From Rotaria sordida (taxonomy: Eukaryota; Rotifera; Eurotatoria; Philodinida; Philodinidae), in NCBI GenBank assembly GCA_905250125.1, contig CAJNOL010001417.1, positions 1 to 64,000 on the forward strand: a stretch of DNA of 64,000 nt, written 5' to 3'. Below, piece after piece: positions 47,206 through 59,352 of the stretch. Both the position numbers and the translations under genes were made by a program. Below the pieces are notes generated by a model. The model worked only from the letters and a program-made list of their open reading frames with translations. It searched no databases and was not told where the DNA came from. Positions within the stretch are counted from its first letter, which is position 1. The number at the start of each line of letters is the position of its first letter.

Positions 47206-49454
47206 ATGACTGACCGAACACAATCATCAATACAAAATGTATCATCTTGTCTTCGTTCACAATCATGTCATGATAGTCGAGATAAAGTTAATCGTATGAA
47301 AGAATAAAAATTTATGTTCTATCTTTTATATTCATCTCTATTATTATTAGGAACAGTTAGTGCTTTACATCGACAAACAATTGATCGTGCTCAACGTCAT
47401 TTTGAAAAACAATTAGCTAAAAGTGAACGTGAAGTACAATTAGCTATGAATCAACGACGTGATTATTCATCATCATCTGCTGAAAAAATTCAAGCAACAC
47501 AATATCTTGAACATCTTCGTTCAACACTTAATAATGATTATACACAACTTATTCAAGTAGGTGAGCTCTTTTTTTTTTTCTTCTTTTGTTCTTATTTCAT
47601 TATTTTTATTTGTTCAAATTAAATTATTTCGAATAAAAAGATACATAATAAATTTCATACAGGCTTATGTTCATGAACATAAGGTAAGTATTTGGCTATC
47701 TAAATGCTTTGATTATTATATCTTCTTCTTTGCTCTAAAATAAATGCTATATCAGTGTTGTTCATGGATTATATAAAGGTAACTCTGACGCTTGTTCAAC
47801 CAAAGTAGAAATCGAAAACAAAAGAAAAAAAAAATTCCATTTCAATAGTTTTTGACTGTATTTGCATTATAATAGGTAACGTAAATCAAAGAAGTCATAT
47901 ATTTTACTTGCAAATGAATAAGTATTATATCGTAACTATTAGATTTAGCATTACTTGATAGGTTATGTCAAATACAAAACAGGAAAAAAAATATCAGACT
48001 ATTTTCAATTAATAGGAATAGAATATCAGTTTAATGATGCGAGAAAACGAGTCTGTATCCGGTCGGCGATCAAATCTGCACCTCCTTCTGTAGAGTTCAT
48101 GCTTATTACGTCGTACTGAATGATATTAATTTAGCCGAACAAAAAAAAAAAGAACATTCAGAAGAAAATGTTCAAACAACCTTTATTCAAGCTAAAAATA
48201 CTAAAAACGAAAAAGCTCAAGGTTTTGTTAAGAAACCATATTATGATTTCTCGTCTGTTTCTCTATTTGATCATTGTTTATATGAATTACAAAAAATTCA
48301 TACATGTTATAAGTAAACAAAAACTCGAAGACAAAAATAGATTTTTGATGAGTACAATATATTTTCAATTCTATTGATTTTTCTTATAAGAAGTACTGAC
48401 GCTTTTTTTGTTTTATTATCGATTGATCAATATTTCTTTTTCTTAGATGTAAACAAAATTTTCAATTTGATAATTAAATTTGTCTTTGACAATTCGATTT
48501 CTTTTTTACTTCGGCTAAATTAATACTTTCTGCCGATCCTCTTCATTCGACAATAATTTTCCATGTTCTCGAAATAATTTCTCGCGAAACAAAACAATCG
48601 ACATGAAATAACTGTTGATCTAAAGCTTTTATTATTTACAATAACGACAAAGCACACAAATTTATTTCTCATATCTGAATAAAATTTCAGAATTTCTTTT
48701 CTCAAATTGAAAGAAGATCATTCTGAAAGTTTTATTATTTAAGCTTCACTAATATTCTTTTTTTTTTTTTTGCTTTACTTTATACACTATCGAAGTTACA
48801 TAACTTCTTTATGTTAAGATAGAAAATCTAATGGATTTTTGGTTTTTTTTTTTTTCTTTGAAAAGGATAAGGTTGACGAAATAGAAAAACATATGAATCA
48901 ACGTCATGGCGAAGAATGTCAACTTGAAAAAACAATAGCTCAGCGAACACTTCAAGTAATAACAAAAATGAAAATAAGTTTTTTTTTTATTTTTTTACAT
49001 TGTTTATTTTTATCTACATAGGAAGCTTTACAAGAAGCTCAACTTCAAAGTGAAAAAATTCGCCTTGAATCAATTAATCAAGTAATACGTGAACGTGATG
49101 CAATTTGTGAAGAAAAATTAGCTGCTCAAAAAATGTTAGAATATCTTTTATTAGATTAATTTCATTGTTTTTTTTGTAATTAATCTAAATCTATTTAGTC
49201 GTTACAATCGTCTTCTTGATGAACAAGCTCAACGTTTACGTGCTGAACAAGTACTTCAAACAAATGAATCATCAACATTTATTGAACATATTGATATGGC
49301 AGAATTAAAAGGTCGTTTAGCTCGTGTAGAATACGAACATCGAGAATTAAAACAATTAATAATTGATTTACGTACAGATCTATCGGATATATTCATTCAA
49401 CAACCAAAATATAGAAGTACAGTTAATATACCAAATTTTGTTGTTAAACCATAG
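47206..49454 (+). CDS. Coiled-coil protein of unknown function
   Basis: Exons: 47206-47293, 47351-47556, 47663-47683 (a 21-nt microexon), 48866-48955, 49022-49134, 49199-49454. They total 257 aa with all phases matching. After a Ser-rich, Cys-containing 30-residue N-terminus, nearly the whole chain is charged heptad-like helix (IDRAQRHFEKQLAKSEREVQ, DKVDEIEKHMNQRHGEE, EALQEAQLQSEKIRLESI, YNRLLDEQAQRLRAEQVL, LKGRLARVEYEHRELKQLI). It has no signal peptide or membrane segment. It is most likely structural or cytoskeletal (inference); I do not recognise the family. The first coding exon was chosen because the other frame choice ends in TAA at 47306. Confidence 0.7.
47684..48865 (+). other. Large third intron of the coiled-coil gene
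   Basis: About 1.18 kb with no coding motif. A short inverted match (TTAATTTAGCCGAA near 48130 and its complement near 48513-48530) hints at an old foldback insertion. Confidence 0.5.
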
Positions 49455-50918
49455 GTGCTTTTGTTTTTTTCTATAATTACTTTATTTACAAAAAGAATAC
49501 ATTAGATTTGATTTTTAAAAAGAATTAATCTTGTGTTTTATATCTAATATTAAAAACAAAAATTAATGTATTATTCAAATTGATTATTGTTTGAATTTAT
49601 AAGATATTTGAATGTAAACGATGAGAATTATGTATTCAGAAGAAATTTAATTCGAAAGAATAAACTATTGAACTATCTTGATTTTTATGTTATATTCTAA
49701 ATTTAATGAATAATTGTGATTAATAATTAGATGGCAACAATATGATTTTTGAGCGTTTTTTTGTTTGTTTGTCATAATTGAATAGAACACGTTGAGTAAT
49801 ACATCTAATAATATTCGAACAATGTTTTTATAATAAAATTACGTTGAAAAAAAAAATTAGGAAAGCTTTTAAAAAGTGAAATACACAAAAAAAAACATTA
49901 TGTGTTTCCATAGCCTCAATCTGTACCCAAAATTAGTTTTTTGATTTACTTGTTATATAGTTAGGAAAAAAAAATTACGCATAATTTTTGAAAAATATTA
50001 TTTCATTGTTAATAAGAGAATCGATTTTTTTCCCTCCTACATTTCTATTCAGAGATTTTTACCATCGAGAATTTGAGTTCATAGTGAAAAATATATCCTT
50101 TCATTATGATCTTCCAATGATCAGATTTGTGGTTTCTTGCAGAACGAATTTTCTTTTAAGTATTGAGTATCCTATTTGATACAGAGATTTCTGTTGACAT
50201 TGAATATAAATTCGTACTTATAGGGATTTGTTATCATATTAAAAAGCAATCGATTTTATCCTACATAAAATAATATTTTTCTCTAATCATATGATGAATA
50301 TAAGAAAAAAGTTTCGAAGAAAAATTGAGTCTACCGAGACTTGATGCTTTTGGCAAATTATAAATTGTAAAAGCGTCTCTGAGTTTTTTTCTCTCGCCTA
50401 ATTATTATTACAAGAACATTGTTTGAATATGTAAAAAAGAATATTTTTAGATATAAATCAGCCAAAGAACATATTTTGTAATTGAAATATTACGTATAAC
50501 TACAGATTGTATGAAATTACGTATGCAAACAATTCGAGTGGAAAAAGAATGTAACATCTAGTACTACATCAGCTTAAGAACAAATTAAAATTATTAAAAA
50601 AACACACAGCACTCTTGTCGATATTTGAATAAACATCACAATGATGAACATAATCAATAAATGACCTTTTTTTTCAATCATGTTCTTCTACCAATGCGCA
50701 AATCAAGGATTGTTACTTTTTACACTGCATCGGCGCATAATGTATTATTTTTCTTTCAGCGCATTAGAGCTCATCAAGATTGTTGAGATGTATATGTTGC
50801 CATCGAGAAAAAAAAACTGAGAAAGAAAAAAAAATACCTTATGCAACATTCAATTTCAATAACACAGTATAAGACATATACATCACTTTGATTCACATTA
50901 TTTCTTTACCACTTATAA
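49455..50918. other. Intergenic AT-rich stretch
   Basis: No coding motif or clear repeat. AATAAA-like poly(A) sequences follow the coiled-coil gene near 49660. Confidence 0.5.
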
Positions 50919-51425
50919 ATGACAACACGACCTAATACAGTTTCAATGAATCCATCATATATACAACATCCACGACATAAATTAAAAAAATCAACACGAC
51001 ATCCAGATTGTGTAACACCTATTCGAATTGATATACGTCGATCTGAAACGACATTATCACCTAATGATGAACTTGAATGTCGTCAAATCTATGAAAAATT
51101 ACAACGATTACAACCAAATGGTGTTTGTGTTGATCTTAATACATTACGTCGTGCACTTTTTCCACCGATTTCACTTCCAAAAAATACAAGCGATCAACTA
51201 TTAACATTCAAAACTTATCGTCAACGGTAATTAAATTCAATATAAATATTTATTTGATTTTTTTTTAATTGTCTTAGTACCAATGAAATGCCACATATAC
51301 GAACATATGATCTTCCGAAACAAACAAAAGTAAATAAAATAGATTATATGAATATTGATCGAATTATTAATCAAGTTAAAAAACATGCAGCAATTAATTA
51401 TAGTTATTATACACGAACTAAATAA
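50919..51425 (+). CDS. Small two-exon protein, unrecognised
   Basis: Exons 50919-51226 and 51278-51425 give 151 aa in phase (codon CG|T across the junction). The N-terminal 50 residues are basic and Pro/Thr/Arg-rich. Residues about 50-85 (LSPNDELECRQIYEKLQRLQ followed by a Val-Asp and LNTLRRALFPP) could be a degenerate EF-hand-like helix pair. The C-terminal part is helical and basic (IDRIINQVKKHAAINY). There is no signal peptide or membrane segment. The regular codon use and the short in-phase intron argue for a real gene. Function unknown. Confidence 0.65.
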
Positions 51426-53090
51426 AAAGAATATATATATATATGATTGTTTGTTTTTTTTTATATTGCAATCTCAATGAAATTCAAATTTAAAATATGA
51501 TGAAATATATAAGAATCTTCTTTTGTCACATCTATCATATTAGAGATATTTTTCACGATCCATATAGTGAAAATGATGATGATTAAGCTAAATTGTTTCT
51601 GGTATCACACTAATGTTTCATGCAAAAAGACGCTTTGCTTTAGTCTTGTAAAAAACAAATAGAAGCAAATAATGCATGCAAATTTTATCTAAATAAAGAT
51701 TTATGGATTACAAAAATAACGGAAATAATAAGAAAATAAATAGTCTCATCTATTTACAGAATACATAACTATTATAATATCCTGTTTGACTAAATTCAAT
51801 GAATAACAATACTGAGAATTTATTTTTGGTTATGTCGTATGTTTATTTGTTTTTCGGTATAAATTAATATATTAATTGCATTCTTACAACGAATCTTTGA
51901 TAAATTATTCGATTCTTCTGCTGTCACACATACTTAATTCTTTCCAATAAACTTTCTCATTTCCTGATCGTTTGACATAGTCATTGTCGACGATAAACAG
52001 AACATTAAAGCTTTTCATACGATTCCATACGATAATCGTATTTCACTACAATCCTATCTGTAGACATGTAACCACTTACAGACAACATAATAACATTCAT
52101 TTACGGTCTACATTATGCTCAATATTTCTTCTTTGACATTTCAGATTTGGACGATTATAGTACTAAACCATTTAAGATGTACAAATCGAATTGCGTATGT
52201 AGAAATATTCAAAGAAAGATTACTTTATTTTGTAAGTCAAGTAACTCTAGACTATATCCTATGGAATATGTAATCGATTCAGTGAATCAAATTTTGTTGA
52301 ATACAATATTGTTGGAAACTATCCAGTTGCTAAGAAAATCCTCTTGATAAGTGTATTCAGCATGAGAATTTCTTTCCATTTTGATGTATGTATGACATTG
52401 AGAGCTATAGTCATCCTTTATCAGACATACTTGACAAGCTTCTCGAAAATTGAGAAATATCCTCAAGATACATGAGCTTGAGAGAATAACTTTACATGTC
52501 AACCTAACTGTTTTTGAACCTGAAAAAATTTACTAAAATCATGATAGAATAACAAATTCGCATCACAAATGTAATTCAGTGTTCATGTCATGTCCATATG
52601 AGAGCTCTAAAAATTGAGTTCCGATTATGGTTATTATATATCCATAATTGGGGTTCTGATTACAGATACACAATATTGTTACATTTCTTCACTGAAAAAT
52701 CATATATTTTAACCTTCTGACCATACAATTCAACTCATAGGTGAAACTTTTCGCGTTATTGAATCTCATTTATTGATATCACTAAATGTATCAATAGATT
52801 TTTTGAGTGTTGCCGTTAATAATAAAATTCATGATAAAGAAAAAGAATTTCAAAGAAAACGAGGCTGAGTGGGATGCTTATATAGTGTAAAGCATTAAGA
52901 AATTATTTTATGTAAATTATTTCTCATTCAAGTATCAAAAAACGTGACTTGAAGGTTTTAGTTTTTTCTCTCACTTTTTCTTTCTCTTTATTGATTAAAA
53001 AATTAGATAAAAAGGGTATATATATATATATCGTTTACTACATAACAATTCTACAAAACAAGCAACGAGAATATATTGCCAAACTAGATC
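51426..53090. other. Intergenic stretch upstream of the peptide gene
   Basis: No coding motif is recognised. Open frames at 52147-52347 and elsewhere are short and without features. A TA repeat lies near 53018-53030. Confidence 0.5.
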
Positions 53091-53460
53091 ATGCGTCAAT
53101 CCATTGTGAACATTGTCATTATTATAGTTATTCTTATGTATATCAAATTATATGAAAGTAAACCGGTTACATATGATGACATGCAGTTAGGTGAAATTGA
53201 CCATCACATTGCTCGTGCCGTATGTTAATTAACTTGTTGAAATAAAGAAACAAAAGTTAATGAGAATATTTTTTTAGAATTTATTAAATGCTCCTTTATT
53301 TGCTGAACAAAGTACGATAGATACAATGCGAAATAAACGAAGTGAGTTTAATAAAAGAAAAAAGGTTTTTCAAGAAAACGAATATAAAATTTTTCATTTA
53401 GATTGTTTTCTCTATGCGTCTAAAGCACAAAATCGCGCACCAAAATGGATGTGTTGGTAA
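53091..53460 (+). CDS. Candidate disulfide-loop neuropeptide precursor
   Basis: Three small exons, 53091-53219, 53278-53341 and 53402-53460, give 83 aa in phase. Residues 1-23 form a signal peptide (MRQSIVNIVIIIVILMYIKL, then YES). A 40-residue spacer with no cysteine follows, then a dibasic Lys-Arg (63-64). The 19-residue C-terminus NCFLYASKAQNRAPKWMCW has exactly two cysteines (66 and 82), so a cyclic peptide released after the dibasic site is expected. This is the layout of invertebrate neuropeptide precursors. There is no terminal Gly, so no amidation is predicted. I do not match the peptide to a known family; the Cys loop is larger than that of allatostatin-C, MCH or urotensin types. The last exon encodes just the loop. 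Confidence 0.6.
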
Positions 53461-53684
53461 TAAATGATACTTGTCTAGAAAATGTTTAGATGTTGTTTTT
53501 TGTTTTTTTTTTGTTTTAAAATAAACAAAAAAACAACTTTATTGTTGTCTATTTATGATATTAGATAAAAAATGAAAAGACTATTTATGTTAAATATTTC
53601 ATTAACTCAAAAGAAAATTAATAATTAATAAAATAAAACTGATTATACGTATAAATATAAATGAATTAATTTTTTTGATATAAT

Positions 53685-54110
53685 GGAGACTTACTCCCTT
53701 CTTAAGATGTTGATTTTTTTTTTGACTTGTTTGTAGAACAAATGAAACTACATATACTCTGAAATTTTTTCAAAGAACAGCTTTGTTTTGACAGAATTAC
53801 ATGTCCTTAGAGAGTAAAACAATTTTCGAATAAAAGATTTTAATTTAATTTTTATGTGGTTGGATAGAGTAACCAAAATTTGATGACGCATCTTTTGAGC
53901 AAAACAGATTGTTTTTATAATGTACTATAGATCTGATATCACAGGCAAGATTTTTAAAAAAAATGTAATTTAACAGAAAAATCGATGTTTCTCTGGGAAT
54001 ACTCATTCAATCATTGTAAAAATTTCAGAGTATATGCAGTTTCATTTGCTCTACAAACTGATCAAAAAAAATCAACATCTTAGAGGAGAGAGGGGAGTGA
54101 TAAGTCTCCC
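53685..54110. repeat. Inverted repeat 225 bp after the peptide gene
   Basis: Arms 53685-53772 and 54018-54110 share GGAGACTTA, TAAGATGTTGATTTTTTTT and AAATGAAACT.CATATACTCT in inverted order. The loop is about 245 nt. Confidence 0.8.
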
Positions 54111-54970
54111 CCTCAAAATCTATTGCGTTTTATTTAAAATAAATAGGATATGACATTTAACATTTAATATTTACTGTTAGTTATCTGTCTCAAAACTCTT
54201 CATGATTTTGATTAATATTTAAAAGACAAATATTTAATTTGACGACGTTTTTTTTTCCCATTCTAGATTAAAATTATTTAAGAATTTAGTAGACTTATAA
54301 GCAATGAAAACTAGAGTGAAAAAACTTTTTTTTTTTACACAAAATAAATCCAAAATATCTTCATTATTTATTGATACAAAAAAAAACATCAGCCGTGACA
54401 TTTGTCTTTCTCCTGGATTTTATAAAGAATTCTTCTTTGTAAACAAGTAATTTGATATGTAGACGTACAACATAACCATGACTTTATCATTAGCTATTCT
54501 GTTACTATTTATTAATTTTAATAGTCTTCAGTTTTATTATTTTATTATAATATATCACGATCATTTCAGCAAAACTGTTGTCAAATAAAAGAATCAATTA
54601 AAATTTCTCAAGTAATTTAAATAAAAAGAATACAAATACTTACATGATATATGCTAAAGTCATTAAGTAAAATAATGAAAAACTACCATTTAAAACGATT
54701 CATTAAACTCTCATTATTTCAGAAACTTTCCATGACTTTTCTCATTTAGTCAAGTAAAAAAAGCCTGATTTTAAAACAAGAATTCAAGAGGAAAAAAACT
54801 TGAAGGACAATATGCCTTGATAACATCATCAGTAAATTTGTACTCTTTATTGATATGTCAAATATATTAACTAAATATGATTTATATTGCATGTAGAAGA
54901 GAATAAATGATGATCATCATAATTTTTTCAGTTTTCAATATAATCTTTTTCATTTTCTAATAATCAATTT

Positions 54971-55130
54971 AACAATGATAAATTTCTCACATCACCTTTT
55001 TTGAATATCTGACATATTTTAATGTTTTCCCAATACAGCTCGATTATCATGTTTTTCCAGAGAAAAGTTTCAAACATGTCCGATATTCAAAAGGTGATGT
55101 GAATGGAAAAACTTGTCATCGTTGAATCAA
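54971..55130. repeat. Short inverted repeat
   Basis: CACATCACCTTTTTTGAATATC near 54989 faces GATATTCAAAAGGTGATGTG near 55082. The arms are about 55 nt and the loop about 45 nt. Confidence 0.65.
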
Positions 55131-55212
55131 AATTGTTAGGAAATAGAAAAGAAAACTATTTTGTTTATTATTTAATCTGATTTTCTATTTTGTATTGCAA
55201 GAATAGTCTAAA

Positions 55213-56672
55213 CATTAAGAGAGCTTCCATGAGCTGATCGAGCATCGCTCTAATATACGAGGCACTCGATAAAATTTTTTTTTCGATTTTTTTTGCTCAT
55301 TCAAAACGTCAATGTCTAAAACTACTAACCCTAAAATTTTAGGTTCTAATACCCTTCCTATGAAAAGTTAGCCAAGACCAACTTTTGGCACTATCGGGCC
55401 TTTTTGTAGAAAAATAAGAAAAAATATTGTATAAAAGATGTGCTAGCTTGCGTTTCAGCAAATCATTGAAATTTTTTGTGGTATACATAGGAAGATAGAG
55501 AATTGAAAACTGAATAAAATGAGCTAGATTGATATAATATAATTGCTAACAATTGAAGTTTTATAGAGCGAATATGAGTCAAGAGGTGATCCTTTTGATC
55601 AGTTCAAATAAACAGTATAATTCGTGCTGTGTTTCAGGATTAAGAGATCCCAGGCTATATTTTATATACGTTGTGCAGCTTTTTATTCTCTACAAAATGG
55701 TAAACAAAATATTTGAAAAAAAAGTACCCGCTCGATGCGAAAAAGGGTTTATACTGCCTAATTTTTTATGGTTTTTCAATAAAAAAAGAATATTTTTAGA
55801 GGTTTTTTTGTCGTAGAATAATGCCAAAGCAAAACAAATGTGATATTCGAAATCAGCGTGAAAAACTGCATCCAATCATATACATTTCGCCCAAAAATTT
55901 TTCCCGGCCAAAACTGGCCTCTGGTCCCCCACAGCTATATTTAAAAGAAAATTTTCTCCCTGTTCCCCCTCAGGTCCATTTTGGCTAGGAACAGTTTTTG
56001 GGCGAAACGTATATGGTTGGATGCAGTTTTTCACGCTGATTTCGAATATCACATTTGTTTTGCTTTGGCATTATTCTATGACAAAAAAAAACCTCTAAAA
56101 ATATTCTTTTTTTATTGAAAAACCATAAAAAATTAGGCAGTATAAACCCTTTTTCGCATCGAGCGGGTACTTTTTTTTCAAATATTTTTTTACCATTTTG
56201 TAGAGAATAAAAAGCTGCACAACATATATAAAATTTAGCCTGGGATCTCTTAATCCTGAAACACAGCACGAGTTATACTGTTTATTTGAACTGATCAAAA
56301 GCATCACCCCTTGACTCATATTCGCTCTATAAAACTTCAATTGTTAGCAATTATATTATATCAATCTAGCTCATTTTATTTAGTTTTCAATTCTCTATCT
56401 TCCTATGTATACCACAAAAAATTTCAATGATTTGCTGAAACGCAAGCTAGCACATCTTTTATACAATATTTTTTCTTATTTTTCTACAAAAAGGCCCGAT
56501 AGTGCCAAAAGTTGGTCTTGGCTAACTTTTCATAGGAAGGGTATTAGAACCTAAAATTTTAGGGTTAGTAGTTTTAGACATTGACGTTTTGAATGAGCAA
56601 AAAAAATCGAAAAAAAAATTTTATCGAGTGCCTCGTATACTTGATGCTCTCATGGACGCTCTCTTAATGATA
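55213..56672. repeat. Long near-identical inverted repeat (about 680-bp arms)
   Basis: Left arm 55213-55899 and right arm 55994-56672 are inverted copies with only scattered differences. Examples are CTACCAACCC-type blocks around TAGTAGTTTTAGACATTGAC and CGCAAGCTAGCACATC. The ends are ATTAAGAGAGC and GCTCTCTTAAT. The loop (about 95 nt) has CTGGTCCCC and GTTCCCCCTCAGGTCC. Open frames inside (for example at 55553 and 55985) are repeat shadows mirrored on the other arm. Confidence 0.92.
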
Positions 56673-56899
56673 AACTAAGAAAAAGAATTTTAAGAATTGA
56701 AAAATTATTTTATTAAGTAAATAGACAAATAAATTAATGAAATATGTTTATTGTAATATTCAATAAAATGAATTAACTCATTTGACAAGTTTATCGTGTC
56801 ATACTACATATCTTTCGATAGGCAATCTACTTTTATTTATTTATTTTTTTTATAGAAATATTCATTATACATAAATTATAATTCATCAAAATACAAAAT

Positions 56900-59352
56900 T
56901 TATTTTACACGTGTTCGTTTACTTTTATTTGTTGATTTTGTTCGATTATGACGTCTTGATAATGATGATTTTATTTCATAATCATCATCTTTATCATCTG
57001 TTGATAATCGACCGGGTGATAATGTTAAATTTGTTGATGATATTGATGGACTAGATGTACCAATACCTAATATATTCTTCTTTTTTTTTTGTTTATGTTC
57101 TCGTTCATTTGATTTATGTTGAGATTTTGATGATTTTGTACTTGCCATCGATGTTTGATGACTTTGATAATGACTATTTTTAGCAAAACGAGCTGTTATT
57201 ATATCATCGGTTAATAATTTTGCACCTGAAAATAAAACACACACATATATATATACTAATGCTCAAAATTCGAATTTTTCACTTCATGAAATATAATAAA
57301 AAGAAACAGCGATTCTTCGAAGATTAGTTTTCCTTGATAAAACTGAACATTGACTTTATTTAAAAGAAAAATAACTTGTATTTTTCTCGACATAAACTTC
57401 AATATGAAGAAGCATTCGAAAATTGAAATGTCTAAATTCACAAATTATTCATTCAAAATTTCAATTTTATCAATCAGGAATAGTCGTTTTCGCTCTCTTA
57501 TCAAAACAAATCTTTCTTAACTAAAAGCGGAATATTCTTGTATCTGACATGAATATTAATACAAATGCATCAAATTCTTCTCTCTGTCATATCCTGAATA
57601 ATACAGTTTGTAACTTAACATAATTAATTATTTGCTTAATAAATTTTTTTCAGATATTGAAAAACAAACGTAATTGTCGCACATAAAAAATATAGGCTAA
57701 GACGTATAAACACATTTTTTTGGAATATGTTCTTGTCCCTGTATAATGAAAAATTCACGAGCGAGAACTCGAGCATTCTATTTTGAGAATGTCATAAGCG
57801 AGCATATGGTTAGCTTTCTTACAAACTCAATTATTCATATTAGAATTGTATGTGCTATTTTTTGATCCCACATAGCCTCACTGCATTAATTAAAAATGCA
57901 TGTCTGCGTGGGTTCTTGTTCTTAGAATCTAGGAACGCATAAGAAACTCATATAAAAAAAGATAGGAGAAAAATTCTGGAAAATCATTCTTCAAGAATAT
58001 TCTCACCTTTCGACCGTGATGATATGTTAGTATTATCATCTTGAAAATCATAAGGAGAAGATTTTTTTGTTCGAATTTTTTTCTTTTGTGTATCATTAAT
58101 TGTCATTATAATAGGTTGACGTGCAATATCAATTTTTTTCTTTTGCTTTTTTGTTTTCGTATTTGTTTGTGTAAAAAAAGCATGTGTATCAAAAATAGCT
58201 GTCGAACTAAATAAAGGTGGCGGAGGTAATGGTGGTGGTAATATTAATTTTTTTAATTTAGTTTTCTTTTTTTTATCTTCTGGTTTCGGTGATGAACATT
58301 GATCAGGATCAATATGCTTTAACAAAAAAATAAAATAAAGATATAAAAATAAAAAGTGTATAACATACAAATGACATATGGCTCATATTTCCTAATGTTT
58401 TATTAACAAGACGATGTGGCTTTACAATCGTATCATCAACAGCTAATTGAAATGGATCCGATGGTGTTAATCGACATCTAAACAATAGTCAAAAAAGTTT
58501 TTATTGAAATTTCTATTAAATTAATTTACGAATTCGGTGGTGGTGGTGGTGGTGTTTGAAATGGAATGATTATTTCATCAATTAAGGTCGGTGGTACTGA
58601 AAAACATATATAAAATAATAAGATAAATATATTTTTATGTAGATTACATACAAGGTGGTATAAATTCATGTTCTTTGATTTCATCAATAATAATCGGTTG
58701 TTCATCATGAATGATAGGTAATGGTTCGTTTGGTATTGAAATATTTACAGTTTGATTATATTTAAATAGATCTTCTTTATCACGTTGAATTTGTAATTTT
58801 CGATATGCATCACCAATACCTTTTCTCCATTGTTGTTCAATAGTTAATTTTAAACGTTTTCGTTTTTTTCCATTATTTATAAGTTGTGTTTTTATTGAAA
58901 GTTCATTAGAACGAGCATGTAAATAAGCATTACCAATAAGAATTTTTGGTGTAAGATGAATTAATTGTTTTTTTATACGATAATATTCTTTAAATATATG
59001 TTTTTGTTCAGTTTGACATAAGGCAATACATGAATTTAATTTCTAAGAAACAAAAAAAAAATTATTCTAATAAATTGTTAGAAGAAAATAAAACGAACTT
59101 GATCTATTTGTGTAAAATTAATAGGTGTCATTTGTTTAAATATTTCAATAATATCTTGTTCAACAAGATCTATTTGACGACGTAATTCTTTACAATGTTC
59201 ATGACGTTGAGCAAGACGTAATTCATTTGTAATACGGACTAAAATTTTTTGTTTTACCAAAATAATTAAAAAGAAAATTTTCAATTTGACTTACTGCGAT
59301 ATTGTGTAAATAGTGATGGCTTCCATGGCCACCATTTTTCTTCTATTGCCAT
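56900..59352 (-). CDS. Basic coiled-coil protein, unrecognised, probably nuclear
   Basis: Minus-strand exons: 59295-59352, 59099-59238, 58652-59042, 58530-58596, 58369-58477, 58007-58316, 56900-57225. They total 466 aa with all phases matching. The N-terminus MAIEEKWWPWKPSLFTQYR is followed by a helical region of about 120 residues (LAQRHEHCKELRRQIDLVE, EQKHIFKEYYRIKKQLIHL) and a basic GKKRKRLKL patch. Two proline runs follow (PFQTPPPPPP; ILPPPLPPPP), then several Lys-rich clusters (EDKKKKTKLKK, KTKKQKKKI, REHKQKKKK) resembling nuclear localisation signals. The last 110 residues are Ser/Thr/Lys-rich and end SNKSKRTRVK-like. A chromatin- or RNA-associated role is a guess from composition. No family is recognised. 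Confidence 0.72.

Larger units (their letters stand above)
53461..56899. other. Intergenic region dominated by inverted repeats
   Basis: No gene is recognised. It contains inverted repeats at 53685-54110, 54971-55130 and the large 55213-56672 element. The rest is AT-rich and anonymous. Confidence 0.55.

Noticed and set aside
53402..53460. Assignment of the candidate peptide to allatostatin-C, MCH, urotensin or elevenin families
   Set aside because: The Cys spacing (15 residues between) and flanking residues do not fit any of them.
55553..56340. Several open frames of 80-95 residues on both strands
   Set aside because: They are mirror images on the two arms of the long inverted repeat, not genes.
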